NCBI GenBank assembly: GCA_900467745.1
Contig: UBQW01000033.1
Span: 62,001 to 126,000 of the forward strand
From: Hyphomicrobiales bacterium
GTDB taxonomy: Bacteria > Pseudomonadota > Alphaproteobacteria > Rhizobiales > Rhizobiaceae
Length of the DNA: 64,000 nucleotides
Reading direction: 5' to 3'
This document shows, piece by piece, positions 42,126-50,672 of this stretch; positions within the stretch are counted from its first letter, which is position 1; each line of letters starts with the position of its first letter. Both the position numbers and the translations under genes were made by a program. The notes beneath the pieces are model-generated. The model was not told the origin of the DNA. It worked only from the letters and a program-made list of their open reading frames with translations, and searched no databases.

Positions 42126-42506
42126 ATGCCGGATCATAAGCCCTCGCCCTTCGCCAAAACGCCACAGCCACCCTACTACGTGGTGACCTTCTCCTCGCAG
42201 CGGACCGAAGGGCAAAACGAAGCCTATTGGGAAACGGGTGACGCCATGGTGGAGCTCGCGAAGCAGCAACCAGGATATCTGGGTTTCGAAAGCGTGCGCG
42301 CTGCAAACGGCTTCGGCATTACCAATTCCTATTGGAAGGACGAAGCAAGCATCCTCGCCTGGAAGGCGCAGATCGACCACATGGAAGCGCAGCGACGTGG
42401 GCGCGTCGACTGGTATTCACACTATGAAATCCGCGTCGGCCTGGTGCAGCGCGCCTATGGTTTTAGCGCAGTCGAGCCTGATGGAGAAAAAGACCTTGGC
42501 GAATAA
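42126..42506 (+). CDS. Antibiotic biosynthesis monooxygenase (ABM) fold protein
   Basis: 126-residue small dimeric alpha/beta-barrel type protein. It shows YYVVTFSSQRT at strand one, MVELAKQQPGYLGFESVR, then ITNSYWKDEASILAWKAQ and a terminal YEIRVG, the arrangement of ABM-superfamily proteins. The name reflects a fold, not a proven activity. It begins 2 nt after the antitoxin stop and overlaps the TTG start of the agmatinase gene by 11 nt. Confidence 0.82.
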   Translation: MPDHKPSPFAKTPQPPYYVVTFSSQRTEGQNEAYWETGDAMVELAKQQPGYLGFESVRAANGFGITNSYWKDEASILAWKAQIDHMEAQRRGRVDWYSHYEIRVGLVQRAYGFSAVEPDGEKDLGE

Positions 42507-43455
42507 GACAATCGATCATGCTTTCACGGCAACGAACCTCACCTCGGCGGCAACGGACCCGACGTTTGCGGGTGCGCTGTCCTTCATGCGCCGGCGCTTC
42601 ACCAAGGATCTGACGGGCGCCGACGTGGTGGTCTGGGGCGTTCCGTTCGATGCCGCGACCTCCAACCGGCCGGGTACGCGCTTCGGGCCGCAGGCGATCA
42701 GGCGGGCTTCGGCGATCTTCGACAATGATCCGCAATACCCCTTCAATCGCGATCTCTTCGCCGAGATGGGCGTCATCGACTACGGCGATTGCCTGCTCGA
42801 CTACGGCAATCATCAGGAGACGCCTGAAGCGATCGAGCGACAGGCGAAGACGATCGTCGATACGGGCGCCTTCATGCTGACGCTGGGCGGCGACCACTAC
42901 GTGACCTGGCCGATCCTCAAGGCGCATGCGGCCAAGCATGGGCCGCTGGCGTTGGTGCAGTTCGACGCGCATCAGGACACGTGGTTCGACGACAACAAGC
43001 GGATCGACCATGGCTCCTTCGTGGCGCGCGCGGTCCGCGATGGCATCATCGATCCCGATCGTTCGATCCAGATCGGCATCCGCACGCATGCGCCCGACGA
43101 TTTCGGCATCAATATTCTCTACGGCCATCAGGTCGAGGAGATGAGTGCGGCCGAGATCGCCTCTACGATCATCTCGCACACCAAAGGTGCGCCCAGTTAT
43201 CTGACCTTCGATATCGACTGCCTGGATCCGGCCTTTGCGCCCGGCACCGGCACGCCGGTTTCTGGTGGCCCGTCCAGTGCCAAGATCCTCTCGGTGCTGC
43301 AGCGCTTGCATCAGCTCGATATCCGCGGCGCCGACGTCGTCGAGGTGTCTCCCGCCTACGACCATGCCGACATCACCTCCATTGCGGGGGCGACGGTCGC
43401 GATGTATATGCTGGGGCTGCATGCCGAACGACGCGCGACAGCGTCACACGGCTGA
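42496..43455 (+). CDS. speB: Agmatinase (ureohydrolase family)
   Basis: Manganese enzyme splitting agmatine to putrescine and urea; 319 residues. The metal ligands lie in GGDHYVTWP, FDAHQDTW and FDIDCLDPAFAPGTGTP. TTG at 42496 is chosen because it gives MANKTIDHAF, the usual rhizobial N-terminus, and has GGAG 10 nt upstream; ATG at 42481 is an alternative. Agmatinase versus another guanidino-ureohydrolase cannot be settled by eye. Confidence 0.9.
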   Translation: MANKTIDHAFTATNLTSAATDPTFAGALSFMRRRFTKDLTGADVVVWGVPFDAATSNRPGTRFGPQAIRRASAIFDNDPQYPFNRDLFAEMGVIDYGDCLLDYGNHQETPEAIERQAKTIVDTGAFMLTLGGDHYVTWPILKAHAAKHGPLALVQFDAHQDTWFDDNKRIDHGSFVARAVRDGIIDPDRSIQIGIRTHAPDDFGINILYGHQVEEMSAAEIASTIISHTKGAPSYLTFDIDCLDPAFAPGTGTPVSGGPSSAKILSVLQRLHQLDIRGADVVEVSPAYDHADITSIAGATVAMYMLGLHAERRATASHG

Positions 43456-43518
43456 CTCATCCATCTTCCAAAATGATTCCGGACTTCTTTCTAACCTATT
43501 GAAAGTGTGAGCAAGACA

Positions 43519-44451
43519 ATGGCACCGAAGATCTTCATCGATGGCGAACACGGCACGACGGGCCTGCAGATCCGCACGCGCATGGCCGGCCGCCGCGATG
43601 TCGAGCTTCTGTCCATTCCGGAAGCGGAGCGCCGCAATGCCGCGATCCGCGAGGATATGCTCAATAGCGCCGATATCGCCATTCTCTGCCTTCCCGACGA
43701 CGCGTCGAAGGAAGCCGTGCAGATGGTCTCGGCCAACAACAATGTCCGCATCATCGACACCTCGACCGCCTACCGCGTCGACCCTTCCTGGGCCTATGGC
43801 TTCGCCGAGATGGACAAGGAGCAGGCCGGCAAGATCAGTTCGGCCCGCTTCGTCGCCAATCCCGGCTGCTATCCGACCGGCGCGATCGGCCTGATGCGAC
43901 CGCTGCGGGCTGCCGGCATTCTTTCGGATGGCTATCCCGTCACCGTCAACGCGGTCTCCGGCTATACCGGCGGCGGCAAGCAGATGATCGCGCAGATGGA
44001 AGACCAGAGCCGCGACGACGCAATCAGCGCGCCGCACTTCCTCTATGGCCTCACGCTCACGCACAAGCATGTGCCTGAGATGAAGATCCACGGCCTGCTC
44101 GACCGCGCGCCGATCTTCGCGCCATCGGTCGGCAAGTTCGCGCAGGGCATGATCGTGCAGGTTCCGCTGCATCTCGACATGCTGGCCGCAGGCACGACGC
44201 TGGAGAGCATCCACGCGGCGCTGACCGCCCATTATGCCGGCCAGGATATCGTGACGGTCGTGCCGCTCGCAGACAGCAGCAAGATGGCGCGCGTCGATGC
44301 CGTCGAGCTCGCCGGCAAGGACACGATGAAGCTCTTCGTCTTCGGCACGCCGGGTGGTTCGCAGGTCAATCTCGTCGCCCTGCTCGACAATCTCGGCAAG
44401 GGTGCCTCGGGTGCCGCCGTGCAGAACATGGACCTCATGCTGGCCTCCTGA
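43519..44451 (+). CDS. argC: N-acetyl-gamma-glutamyl-phosphate reductase (type 2)
   Basis: Third step of arginine synthesis: NADPH-dependent reduction of N-acetylglutamyl phosphate to the semialdehyde. 310 residues from ATG at 43519 (MAPKIFIDGEHGTTG); GTG at 43507 is possible. The catalytic cysteine is C117 in NPGCYPTGA. The short form and GEHGTTGLQI motif mark the type 2 group. It lies 63 nt after speB in the same direction. Confidence 0.96.
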   Translation: MAPKIFIDGEHGTTGLQIRTRMAGRRDVELLSIPEAERRNAAIREDMLNSADIAILCLPDDASKEAVQMVSANNNVRIIDTSTAYRVDPSWAYGFAEMDKEQAGKISSARFVANPGCYPTGAIGLMRPLRAAGILSDGYPVTVNAVSGYTGGGKQMIAQMEDQSRDDAISAPHFLYGLTLTHKHVPEMKIHGLLDRAPIFAPSVGKFAQGMIVQVPLHLDMLAAGTTLESIHAALTAHYAGQDIVTVVPLADSSKMARVDAVELAGKDTMKLFVFGTPGGSQVNLVALLDNLGKGASGAAVQNMDLMLAS

Positions 44452-44467
44452 GCGAGGCCGGGGTTCC

Positions 44468-45736
44468 ATGTCGTTTTCCGGTAGCATGGCCGATGTCGGT
44501 GCGTGGCTTTTCACCGCGCGGCCGGATCATGGGCTTTATGCGCTGATCGCCATCGCCTTCATTGCCGGGCTCGCTCGCGGCTTTTCCGGCTTCGGGGCGG
44601 CGCTGATCTTCATTCCGCTCGGCGGTGCCATCATCGGGCCGAAGCTGATCTCGCCGGTGCTGCTCGTCATCGACGGGCTGGCGACGCTGGGCATGATCCC
44701 GCCGGCGTGGAAGCGGGCGAACCGGCGCGAGGTATTCACCATGGCTGCCGGCGCGATGCTCGGCGTTCCCGCTGGAACCGCCGTGCTGACGCTGATGGAC
44801 CCGCTGCTCTTGCGCTGGTCGATCACCGTCATCGCGCTGCTACTGCTTGCGCTGCTGGTCTCCGGCTGGCGCTATCATGGCGAGCCGCATTCCTATCTGA
44901 GTGCTGCGGTCGGGCTGGTGGCCGGACTGTTCAGCGGTGCGGCCCAACTCGGCGGACCGCCCGTCGTCGCCTATTGGCTAGGCGGTAAGACGGAGTTCAC
45001 CAAGGTCCGCTCCAACATCATCATCTATTTCGCGATCTCCACCTGCTTCAGCGTCGCCAGCTATTATGCCGGCGGACTGTTCGTCGATACCGTCTTCGCG
45101 CTGACGCTGGTCATCCTGCCGAGCTATACGATCGGCCTGTATCTCGGCTCCAAGCTTTTCGGCTTCGCCAAGGAAAGCACCTTCCGGATCATCTGCTACG
45201 GGCTGATCGGTGCCTCGGCCTTCCTCGGCATGCCCGCTCTCGACGGCCTACTGCGCGAGGGCAGACGGCGGGCGGGCTTGGCCGGCCTTGACGACCAGCG
45301 CTTCGCCGGGGCCGTGGACGGCCGCGAACAGCAATCCCGCCAGGAAGGTGAAGTGGTCGATGAAGAAGCCGAACTCCGCCTGATTTCCGGCCCAGCGTCC
45401 GGGTCCGTGGAATGCCACGGCAAGGAAGATCACATAGATCCCCGCCAGCAGGGCTGCCGGCGAAAAGAAGATGCCGGTCAGGAAAGCGAGCGCCAGCCCC
45501 AGTTCGAAAAAGGCCGCGATCCAGGCGAGAAAGAGCGGAAATGGAAAACCGGCGGCGGCGATGTAGCCGGCCGTGGCCGTGATATCCATGAACTTGAAGC
45601 TCAGCGCCATGATGAACACGCCGGCGAAGATCAGCCTTGCGATCAGAATTGCGATTGTCCTACCCATATCTCTCTCCCTGTGCCGATAGCGGCCCTATGC
45701 TTGAACGCTCCGAAGCGCGATTGCGCCGCGTCATGA
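44468..45736 (+). CDS. TauE/SafE-family membrane permease with read-through C-terminus
   Basis: Residues 1 to about 257 are a normal TauE/SafE (sulfite/organosulfonate exporter-like) permease with about eight helices: GFSGFGAALIFIPLGG and GLFSGAAQLGGPPVVAYWLGG are the two conserved repeats. ATG at 44468 follows GGGG. After LGMPALDGLLRE, where homologues end, the frame continues about 160 more residues that are charged, non-hydrophobic and antisense to doxX. A lost stop or a small frameshift is likely; the functional protein may end near 45245. Confidence 0.8.
   Translation: MSFSGSMADVGAWLFTARPDHGLYALIAIAFIAGLARGFSGFGAALIFIPLGGAIIGPKLISPVLLVIDGLATLGMIPPAWKRANRREVFTMAAGAMLGVPAGTAVLTLMDPLLLRWSITVIALLLLALLVSGWRYHGEPHSYLSAAVGLVAGLFSGAAQLGGPPVVAYWLGGKTEFTKVRSNIIIYFAISTCFSVASYYAGGLFVDTVFALTLVILPSYTIGLYLGSKLFGFAKESTFRIICYGLIGASAFLGMPALDGLLREGRRRAGLAGLDDQRFAGAVDGREQQSRQEGEVVDEEAELRLISGPASGSVECHGKEDHIDPRQQGCRRKEDAGQESERQPQFEKGRDPGEKERKWKTGGGDVAGRGRDIHELEAQRHDEHAGEDQPCDQNCDCPTHISLPVPIAALCLNAPKRDCAAS
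45248..45667 (-). CDS. DoxX-family membrane protein
   Basis: 139-residue four-helix membrane protein. ATG at 45667 (MGRTIAILIARLIFAGVF) follows GGGAG. FKFMDITATAGYIAAAGFP and the later ELGLALAFLTG fit the DoxX pattern. The whole gene is antisense to the extended reading frame of the TauE gene, with which it converges. DoxX-like proteins are linked to redox or sulfur chemistry in some systems; here the role is unknown. Confidence 0.9.
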   Translation of the reverse strand: MGRTIAILIARLIFAGVFIMALSFKFMDITATAGYIAAAGFPFPLFLAWIAAFFELGLALAFLTGIFFSPAALLAGIYVIFLAVAFHGPGRWAGNQAEFGFFIDHFTFLAGLLFAAVHGPGEALVVKAGQARPPSALAQ

Positions 45737-45996
45737 TGCAAGGACGAACGGCATGACGCGCTCCCGACATGTCCTTGCACAATCTCCTCACGCGTCTTGT
45801 CATTCTGATTCAAGTGCTTCGCAAGTCGAGTCCGAAACGCGCCGCAAGTCCATGATTTCGGATTCCATTTAGCGATCGCTGTCCGCCACGAGCCGACGCC
45901 ACATTTATGAGATTTCTATTTCCCGTCGAAGACCCGCGAATGGATTTCATACGCCGCGCGGCGTTAGCCTTTGGTCGAAATTCAGAGGTAGACGTC
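45668..45996. other. Intergenic region upstream of doxX and the small membrane protein gene
   Basis: About 330 bp. It contains an 8-bp inverted repeat GCGTCATG / CATGACGC at 45729-45760 with a 16-nt loop. ATG at 45907 opens a frame into the next gene without a Shine-Dalgarno site. Confidence 0.4.
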
Positions 45997-46152
45997 ATGC
46001 GAGACTTCCTATTTCCCCACCCTTCAACCGGCCGGCCCCGACGGCCGATGGTCAAACGGCAGATGCGCGAGAAACGCACGGCGCGCCTGCTGATCATCTT
46101 CGGCCTCGTGCTTGCCGCCGTCGAGATTTACGTCATCTGGGGCAGTTTCTGA
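45997..46152 (+). CDS. Small single-pass membrane protein
   Basis: 51 residues from ATG at 45997 (MRDFLFPHPSTGRP), which has GAGGT upstream. The N-terminal half is basic (RRPMVKRQMREKR) and the end is one hydrophobic helix, LLIIFGLVLAAVEIYVIW, so the N-terminus is cytoplasmic. An in-frame ATG at 45907 would add 30 residues. Unknown function; it precedes the degenerate DapA-like gene by 7 nt and may be coupled to it. Confidence 0.6.
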   Translation: MRDFLFPHPSTGRPRRPMVKRQMREKRTARLLIIFGLVLAAVEIYVIWGSF

Positions 46153-46159
46153 CACGGCC

Positions 46160-47065
46160 ATGCGGATGGATACGCGACTACGACTGGGAACGGTGATCAC
46201 GGCGCTGGTCACACCGTTCAGGAACGATCGGCTCGACCTTGCGATGCTCGAGCGGTTGGCGGAGCGGCAGATCAATTCCGGCATCGACGGACTGGCCGTC
46301 TGCACCGTCACCGGCGAAGGACCGACACTGTCGCCCACCGAGCGGGCGGCTATCATCCGCACCTGCGTCAGGGTGGCGGCCGGGCGGCTGCCCGTCATCG
46401 CCGCCACCGGCACCAATGCCACATCGACCACGATCGCGCTGACTTTGGAGGCGCGGAAGCTTGGCGCCGACGCGGCGCTCGTCACCGTGCCCTATTATTC
46501 GAAACCGGGGCAGAAGGGCATCGTCCACCATTTCGAGCAGGTGGCGGCGGCGAGCGATCTGCCTGTCATCATCGACGACAGCCCCTCGCGCTGCGCCAGC
46601 GGCCTGGCGCCTGAAAGCGTTGAGGCACTGGCACCTATCGGAAGCATCCTCGGCGTCGTCCATTCCAGTGGTACGGCGGCCCAGCTTGCGCCACGTTTGC
46701 GACAGCGCTTCGTCTCTCTTTCCTCCGATGACGGCAGCGCGCTTTCGTTTCTCGCTTGCGGCGGAGACGGCATGCTGTCGTCTGGCGCGAATGTCGAGCC
46801 GCGTCTGTTTGCTTCGCTTCATCGCTTAGCGAAGACGGGCAACATGGCGGCGGCCGCAGCGCTGCGTGACGGTCTGCAGCCGCTCATCCGTGCGCTTGCG
46901 GAAAATGGCTCGCCGGCCCCCGTCAAATACGCACTGCATGTGCTGCTTGGCACATCCCCTGACGTCCGCCTGCCGATGGTCGGTCTTGACGCCGCCGAGA
47001 AGGCTGCGGCTTTCGCCGCCCTGACAGGGCTTGCCGAGAGCCGTCGCCAAGCGCGGGCCGTCTAA
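46160..47065 (+). CDS. Dihydrodipicolinate-synthase-family protein lacking the Schiff-base lysine
   Basis: 301-residue TIM barrel of the DapA/NAL family: VITALVTPF, TVTGEGPTLSPTER, PYYSKPGQKGIVHHF (tyrosine Y113) and the later LSSDDGSALSFLACGG are recognisable. The position of the Schiff-base lysine (IKEATG or VKDATG in active enzymes) reads GVVHSSG, giving V167, and the tyrosine of the YNIPPR-type motif is D139. A normal aldolase/lyase activity is therefore not expected. It could be a binding or regulatory protein, or a relic. Confidence 0.88.
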   Translation: MRMDTRLRLGTVITALVTPFRNDRLDLAMLERLAERQINSGIDGLAVCTVTGEGPTLSPTERAAIIRTCVRVAAGRLPVIAATGTNATSTTIALTLEARKLGADAALVTVPYYSKPGQKGIVHHFEQVAAASDLPVIIDDSPSRCASGLAPESVEALAPIGSILGVVHSSGTAAQLAPRLRQRFVSLSSDDGSALSFLACGGDGMLSSGANVEPRLFASLHRLAKTGNMAAAAALRDGLQPLIRALAENGSPAPVKYALHVLLGTSPDVRLPMVGLDAAEKAAAFAALTGLAESRRQARAV

Positions 47066-47116
47066 GCCCGACAATTCCAATCACAGCCTCGATCATCCAA
47101 CCTGAAAGGAAAGATC

Positions 47117-47377
47117 ATGCCCTCCTCCAACGCGCGTGCCCTGGCAGCGACCAACCAGCCCAGTTCCTTGCCGCGCTTCACCATCGGTCGGAGCAAGGGC
47201 GGCGGATGGGTGGTTCAGGATCGCGAGGGGCGCGTCGGCGGTCTGTTTATCAGCGAGAGCGCCGCGTTGCACTTCGCCTCCGACGAATGCGATCACGATG
47301 CCACGCAGATCGCGATCACCCGCACTCGTACACTGCTGCCGTTCAATCGGCACGATGGCCGCGGACATGTGCACTGA
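47117..47377 (+). CDS. Small conserved-looking protein, unknown function
   Basis: 86 residues; ATG follows AAGGAAAG at a good distance. Sequence features are FTIGRSKGGGWVVQDREGRVGGLF and a central ISESAALHFASDE, with a His-rich C-terminus (FNRHDGRGHVH). This looks like a small alpha/beta cytoplasmic protein. The first stretch is split here as FTIGRSKGGG and WVVQDREGRVGGLF. I do not recognise a family. Confidence 0.65.
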   Translation: MPSSNARALAATNQPSSLPRFTIGRSKGGGWVVQDREGRVGGLFISESAALHFASDECDHDATQIAITRTRTLLPFNRHDGRGHVH

Positions 47378-47492
47378 CGGGACATGATCCACCTCCGCGG
47401 GAGCGCGCAACGGCGTTCCCGCAGACGTTGGCGAACGCTTCCTTAACCGCCGTTTCGTATCATCTGCCCCTACCCCACGCCGAGCAGACACG

Positions 47493-47801
47493 ATGCAGAA
47501 CAAGCCGAATTTCCGCTTCACTCACTACGACCTCAAAGAGCAGCGCGCTGGGACGGTGATCGAGGTAACCTTGAGCGCGGTCGCCAATGTTCGGCTAATG
47601 ACATCGCCGAACTACCAGCGCTTTACCGAAGTGCTCGACTTCAAATATGTGGGCGGCGTTGCGCGCAAATCCCCGATTAGGGTGCCGATCCCCGACAACG
47701 GCCACTGGCATCTTGTGGTCGACATGGAAGGCCATCACGGCCTCGCGGAGTCATCCGTCAAGATCATCACCGCTCCATCCGGCCAGAAGCGGGCGTCGTG
47801 A
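47493..47801 (+). CDS. DUF1883 family protein
   Basis: 102 residues. The segments FRFTHYDLKEQRAGTVIEVTL, read here as FRFTHYDLKEQ and GTVIEVTL, then NVRLMTSPNYQRF and the final GHWHLVVDMEG match DUF1883, a small beta-rich domain sometimes fused to TIR domains in other proteins. Its function is not established. Its TGA directly abuts the TGA of the convergent rarA (TGATCA). Confidence 0.8.
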   Translation: MQNKPNFRFTHYDLKEQRAGTVIEVTLSAVANVRLMTSPNYQRFTEVLDFKYVGGVARKSPIRVPIPDNGHWHLVVDMEGHHGLAESSVKIITAPSGQKRAS

Positions 47802-49118
47802 TCAGCGCTGATTGCGCTCTTTCCTGAGTTTCGACCACCATTCAAGCCGCTTGCGGATATCGCGCTCGAAGCCGCGCTCGGGCGGATCGTAGAAGGTATG
47901 GCGGCCCATCTTTTCCGGGAAGTAATCCTGGCCCGAGAACGCATCCGGCTCGTCGTGGTCGTAGCGGTAGCCTTCGTTGTAGCCCTCATCCTTCATCAGC
48001 TTGGTCGGCGCGTTCAGGATGTGCTTTGGCGGCAGCAGCGAGCCGTTCTGCTTGGCGGCCATGGTGGCGGCCTTGAAGGCGGTGTAGACGGCGTTGGATT
48101 TCGGCGCAGTGGCGAGATAGACGCAGGCCTGCGCCAGCGCCAGCTCTCCCTCGGGCGAACCGAGATAATCATAGGCATCCTTGGCGGCGTTGCAGATCAC
48201 AAGCGCCTGCGGATCGGCAAGGCCGATGTCCTCGACCGCCATGCGCACCAGCCGGCGGCCGAGATAGAGCGGATCCTCGCCGGCATCGAACATGCGCGCG
48301 AGATAATAGAGTGCCGCATCGGGGTCGGAGCCGCGCACGGACTTGTGCAGAGCCGAGATCAGATTGTAGTGACCGTCTTGGGCCTTGTCGTAGACTGGCG
48401 CGCGGCGCTGGACGATCTTGGTCAGTCCCTCGGTATCGAAGATTTCGTCGCGGCGGGCGGCGCGCCAGACCTCCTCGGCGAGCGTCAGCACGGCGCGGCC
48501 ATCGCCATCAGCCATGCGCAGCAGGCTGACGCGGGCTTCCGGCGTGAGCGGCAGCTCCCTGCCCTCGATCGCCTCGGCGCGGTTCAGGAGTTCGGCGAGG
48601 CTCTGATCGTCGTGTGACTTGAAGGTCAGCACGCGGGCGCGCGACAAAAGAGCGGCGTTGAGCTCGAAGGACGGGTTCTCGGTGGTGGCGCCGACGAGGA
48701 TGACGGTGCCGTCCTCCATCACGGGCAGGAAGCTATCCTGCTGGGCGCGGTTGAAGCGATGGATCTCGTCGACAAAGAGCAGCGTCTGGCGGCCATCCAT
48801 GCGGCGCAGGCGGGCGGCCTCGAAGACTTTTTTGAGATCGGCGACGCCTGAGAAGATCGCCGAAATCTGTTCGAAGGCAAGACCCGCTTCGCCCGACAGC
48901 AGGCGCGCGACGGTGGTCTTGCCGGTGCCTGGCGGTCCCCAGAAGATCATCGATCCCAACGAGCCGCTTTCGATCATCCGCCTGAGAACACCGTCCTCGC
49001 CGGTCAGGTGGTCCTGACCGGTGACGTCGGCGATGGTCTGCGGGCGAAGCCGATCCGCGAGCGGCCGCCTGTTGGCAACCTCCGGCGGAATGCGCGGCGC
49101 GAAGAGATCATTGCTCAT
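47802..49118 (-). CDS. rarA: Replication-associated recombination protein A
   Basis: AAA+ ATPase of the clamp-loader-like RarA/MgsA family acting at stalled replication forks; 438 residues. Walker A is GPPGTGKT at 61-68, Walker B is LLFVDEIHRF, and the family block MIFWGPPGTGKTT is followed by GATTENPSFELNAALLSR with the sensor and arginine-finger region. The C-terminal tetramerisation and DNA-binding part ends with the YDHDEPDAFSGQDYFPE block. The start overlaps the degP stop by 4 nt, so the two are co-translated. Confidence 0.97.
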   Translation of the reverse strand: MSNDLFAPRIPPEVANRRPLADRLRPQTIADVTGQDHLTGEDGVLRRMIESGSLGSMIFWGPPGTGKTTVARLLSGEAGLAFEQISAIFSGVADLKKVFEAARLRRMDGRQTLLFVDEIHRFNRAQQDSFLPVMEDGTVILVGATTENPSFELNAALLSRARVLTFKSHDDQSLAELLNRAEAIEGRELPLTPEARVSLLRMADGDGRAVLTLAEEVWRAARRDEIFDTEGLTKIVQRRAPVYDKAQDGHYNLISALHKSVRGSDPDAALYYLARMFDAGEDPLYLGRRLVRMAVEDIGLADPQALVICNAAKDAYDYLGSPEGELALAQACVYLATAPKSNAVYTAFKAATMAAKQNGSLLPPKHILNAPTKLMKDEGYNEGYRYDHDEPDAFSGQDYFPEKMGRHTFYDPPERGFERDIRKRLEWWSKLRKERNQR

Positions 49119-50533
49119 CGGAAGAACTGCCGGATGCGCTGGCCATTGCGTTCGATCTCGACACGCCAGAAGCTCGGGTTCTGCGCGGCGAGCGTGGCGA
49201 GATCCTTGGTGGTCTTCACATCGGCGCTATTGACGGAAATGATGATGTCCTTCGGCTCGAAACCGAGCTGCTGGGCAACGGAGCCATCCTTGACTTCCGA
49301 AACGACGACGCCGGTGCTTTCGCTTGCCATGCGCAGCTCATCGGCCACGCGCGGCGACAGGTTCTCGACGACGGTGCCGGTAAACGGCGAACGGCCGCCG
49401 ATCGTGCGCTGGTCACGCGGCGTCGTCTCGGGCGCCTGGCCGAGTGTCATCTTCACGTGCTCTTCCTTGCCATTGTCGGTAATGGCGAGATCGACAGGCT
49501 TGCCGAGACCGGCCGTGGTCAGGCGGTAATAGAGCGCGTCGGGGTGCTCCACGGCAATGCCATCAACGGCGGTGATGACTTCGCCCGCCTTCAGGCCGGC
49601 CTTCGCGGCCGGGCCGCCTTCGGTGACCTTGACGACGATGGCGCCGCGCGCCTTTTCGAGGCCGAGCGCATCGGCGACGTCCGAAGTCACCGCATCGAAG
49701 GTCGCGCCGACATAGGGACGCTCAAATGTCTTCACGCCCGCTTCGGCGGAAGCGACGAAGACTTTCACGAGATTGGCGGGGATGGCGAAGCCGATACCAT
49801 TGGAGCCGCCGCCGCGCGAGAAGATGGCCGTGTTGATGCCGATCAACTCGCCCTTCATGTTCATCAGCGCGCCGCCGGAATTGCCTGGGTTGATCGAGGC
49901 GTCGGTCTGGATGAAGAAGCCGAACTCGTCCTTGACGACCTGGTTGCGCGCCAACGCCGAGACGATGCCTGACGTAACGGTCTGGCCGACACCGAACGGA
50001 TTGCCGATGGCAAGTACGAGATCGCCAACTTCAACGGCGTCGGAATTGCCGATCGGAAGTGCCGGGAATGTCGCCTTGGTATCGACCTTCAGCACGGCGA
50101 GATCCAGGCGATCGTCCTTCAGAATGACCTTGCAGGGAAACTCGCGGCCATCCGAGAGCGCGATCTTGATTTCGTCGGCGCCCTCGATGACGTGGTTGTT
50201 GGTCACGATCGTGCCGTTCGCCTCGACGATGACGCCGGAGCCGAGCGAGGACTGCTTCTGCGTACGGTTCGGCATCTGCTGGCCGAAGAACTGCTCGAAG
50301 AAGGGGTCGCCGGCAAACGGCGACTGGCGGCGCACTGTCTTTTCCGCATAAACGTTCACCACCGCACCCGCCGTCTGCTTGACGAGCGGCGCGAAGGACA
50401 GCTGCATCTCCATCTGGCTCTGCGGCACGGTCTTGCCCGTCTCGCCATTGGCCGTTTGGGCATGAGCATTGATCGGCAGTGCAAGCACCAGAGCAAGCAG
50501 CGGCAGAGAGGCGCGCTTCAACAGGTCGTGCAT
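49115..50533 (-). CDS. degP: Do-family periplasmic serine endopeptidase
   Basis: HtrA/DegP-type quality-control protease, 472 residues from ATG at 50533 (AAGGG upstream). The signal peptide MHDLLKRASLPLLALVLAL ends near AHAQ. The catalytic triad is H114 (TNNHVIEG), D144 (DDRLDLAVLK) and S219 (INPGNSGGAL). Two PDZ domains follow (about 265-355 and 375-465). Promoter-proximal to rarA in a two-gene unit; an envelope-stress or heat-type promoter would be expected but I could not pick one. Confidence 0.96.
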   Translation of the reverse strand: MHDLLKRASLPLLALVLALPINAHAQTANGETGKTVPQSQMEMQLSFAPLVKQTAGAVVNVYAEKTVRRQSPFAGDPFFEQFFGQQMPNRTQKQSSLGSGVIVEANGTIVTNNHVIEGADEIKIALSDGREFPCKVILKDDRLDLAVLKVDTKATFPALPIGNSDAVEVGDLVLAIGNPFGVGQTVTSGIVSALARNQVVKDEFGFFIQTDASINPGNSGGALMNMKGELIGINTAIFSRGGGSNGIGFAIPANLVKVFVASAEAGVKTFERPYVGATFDAVTSDVADALGLEKARGAIVVKVTEGGPAAKAGLKAGEVITAVDGIAVEHPDALYYRLTTAGLGKPVDLAITDNGKEEHVKMTLGQAPETTPRDQRTIGGRSPFTGTVVENLSPRVADELRMASESTGVVVSEVKDGSVAQQLGFEPKDIIISVNSADVKTTKDLATLAAQNPSFWRVEIERNGQRIRQFFR

Positions 50534-50672
50534 AAGAATCCCTTCTTGAAATCGTCTTGAGAGAACGTTGTAGTGCCGGACGCTAGAAAGGAAAGAGGGC
50601 GGAAGCATGGAAGAACAATGCGGGTCAACCGATGCGCGACATACTTGCCAAACGGAGTCAGGAACGACAGGC

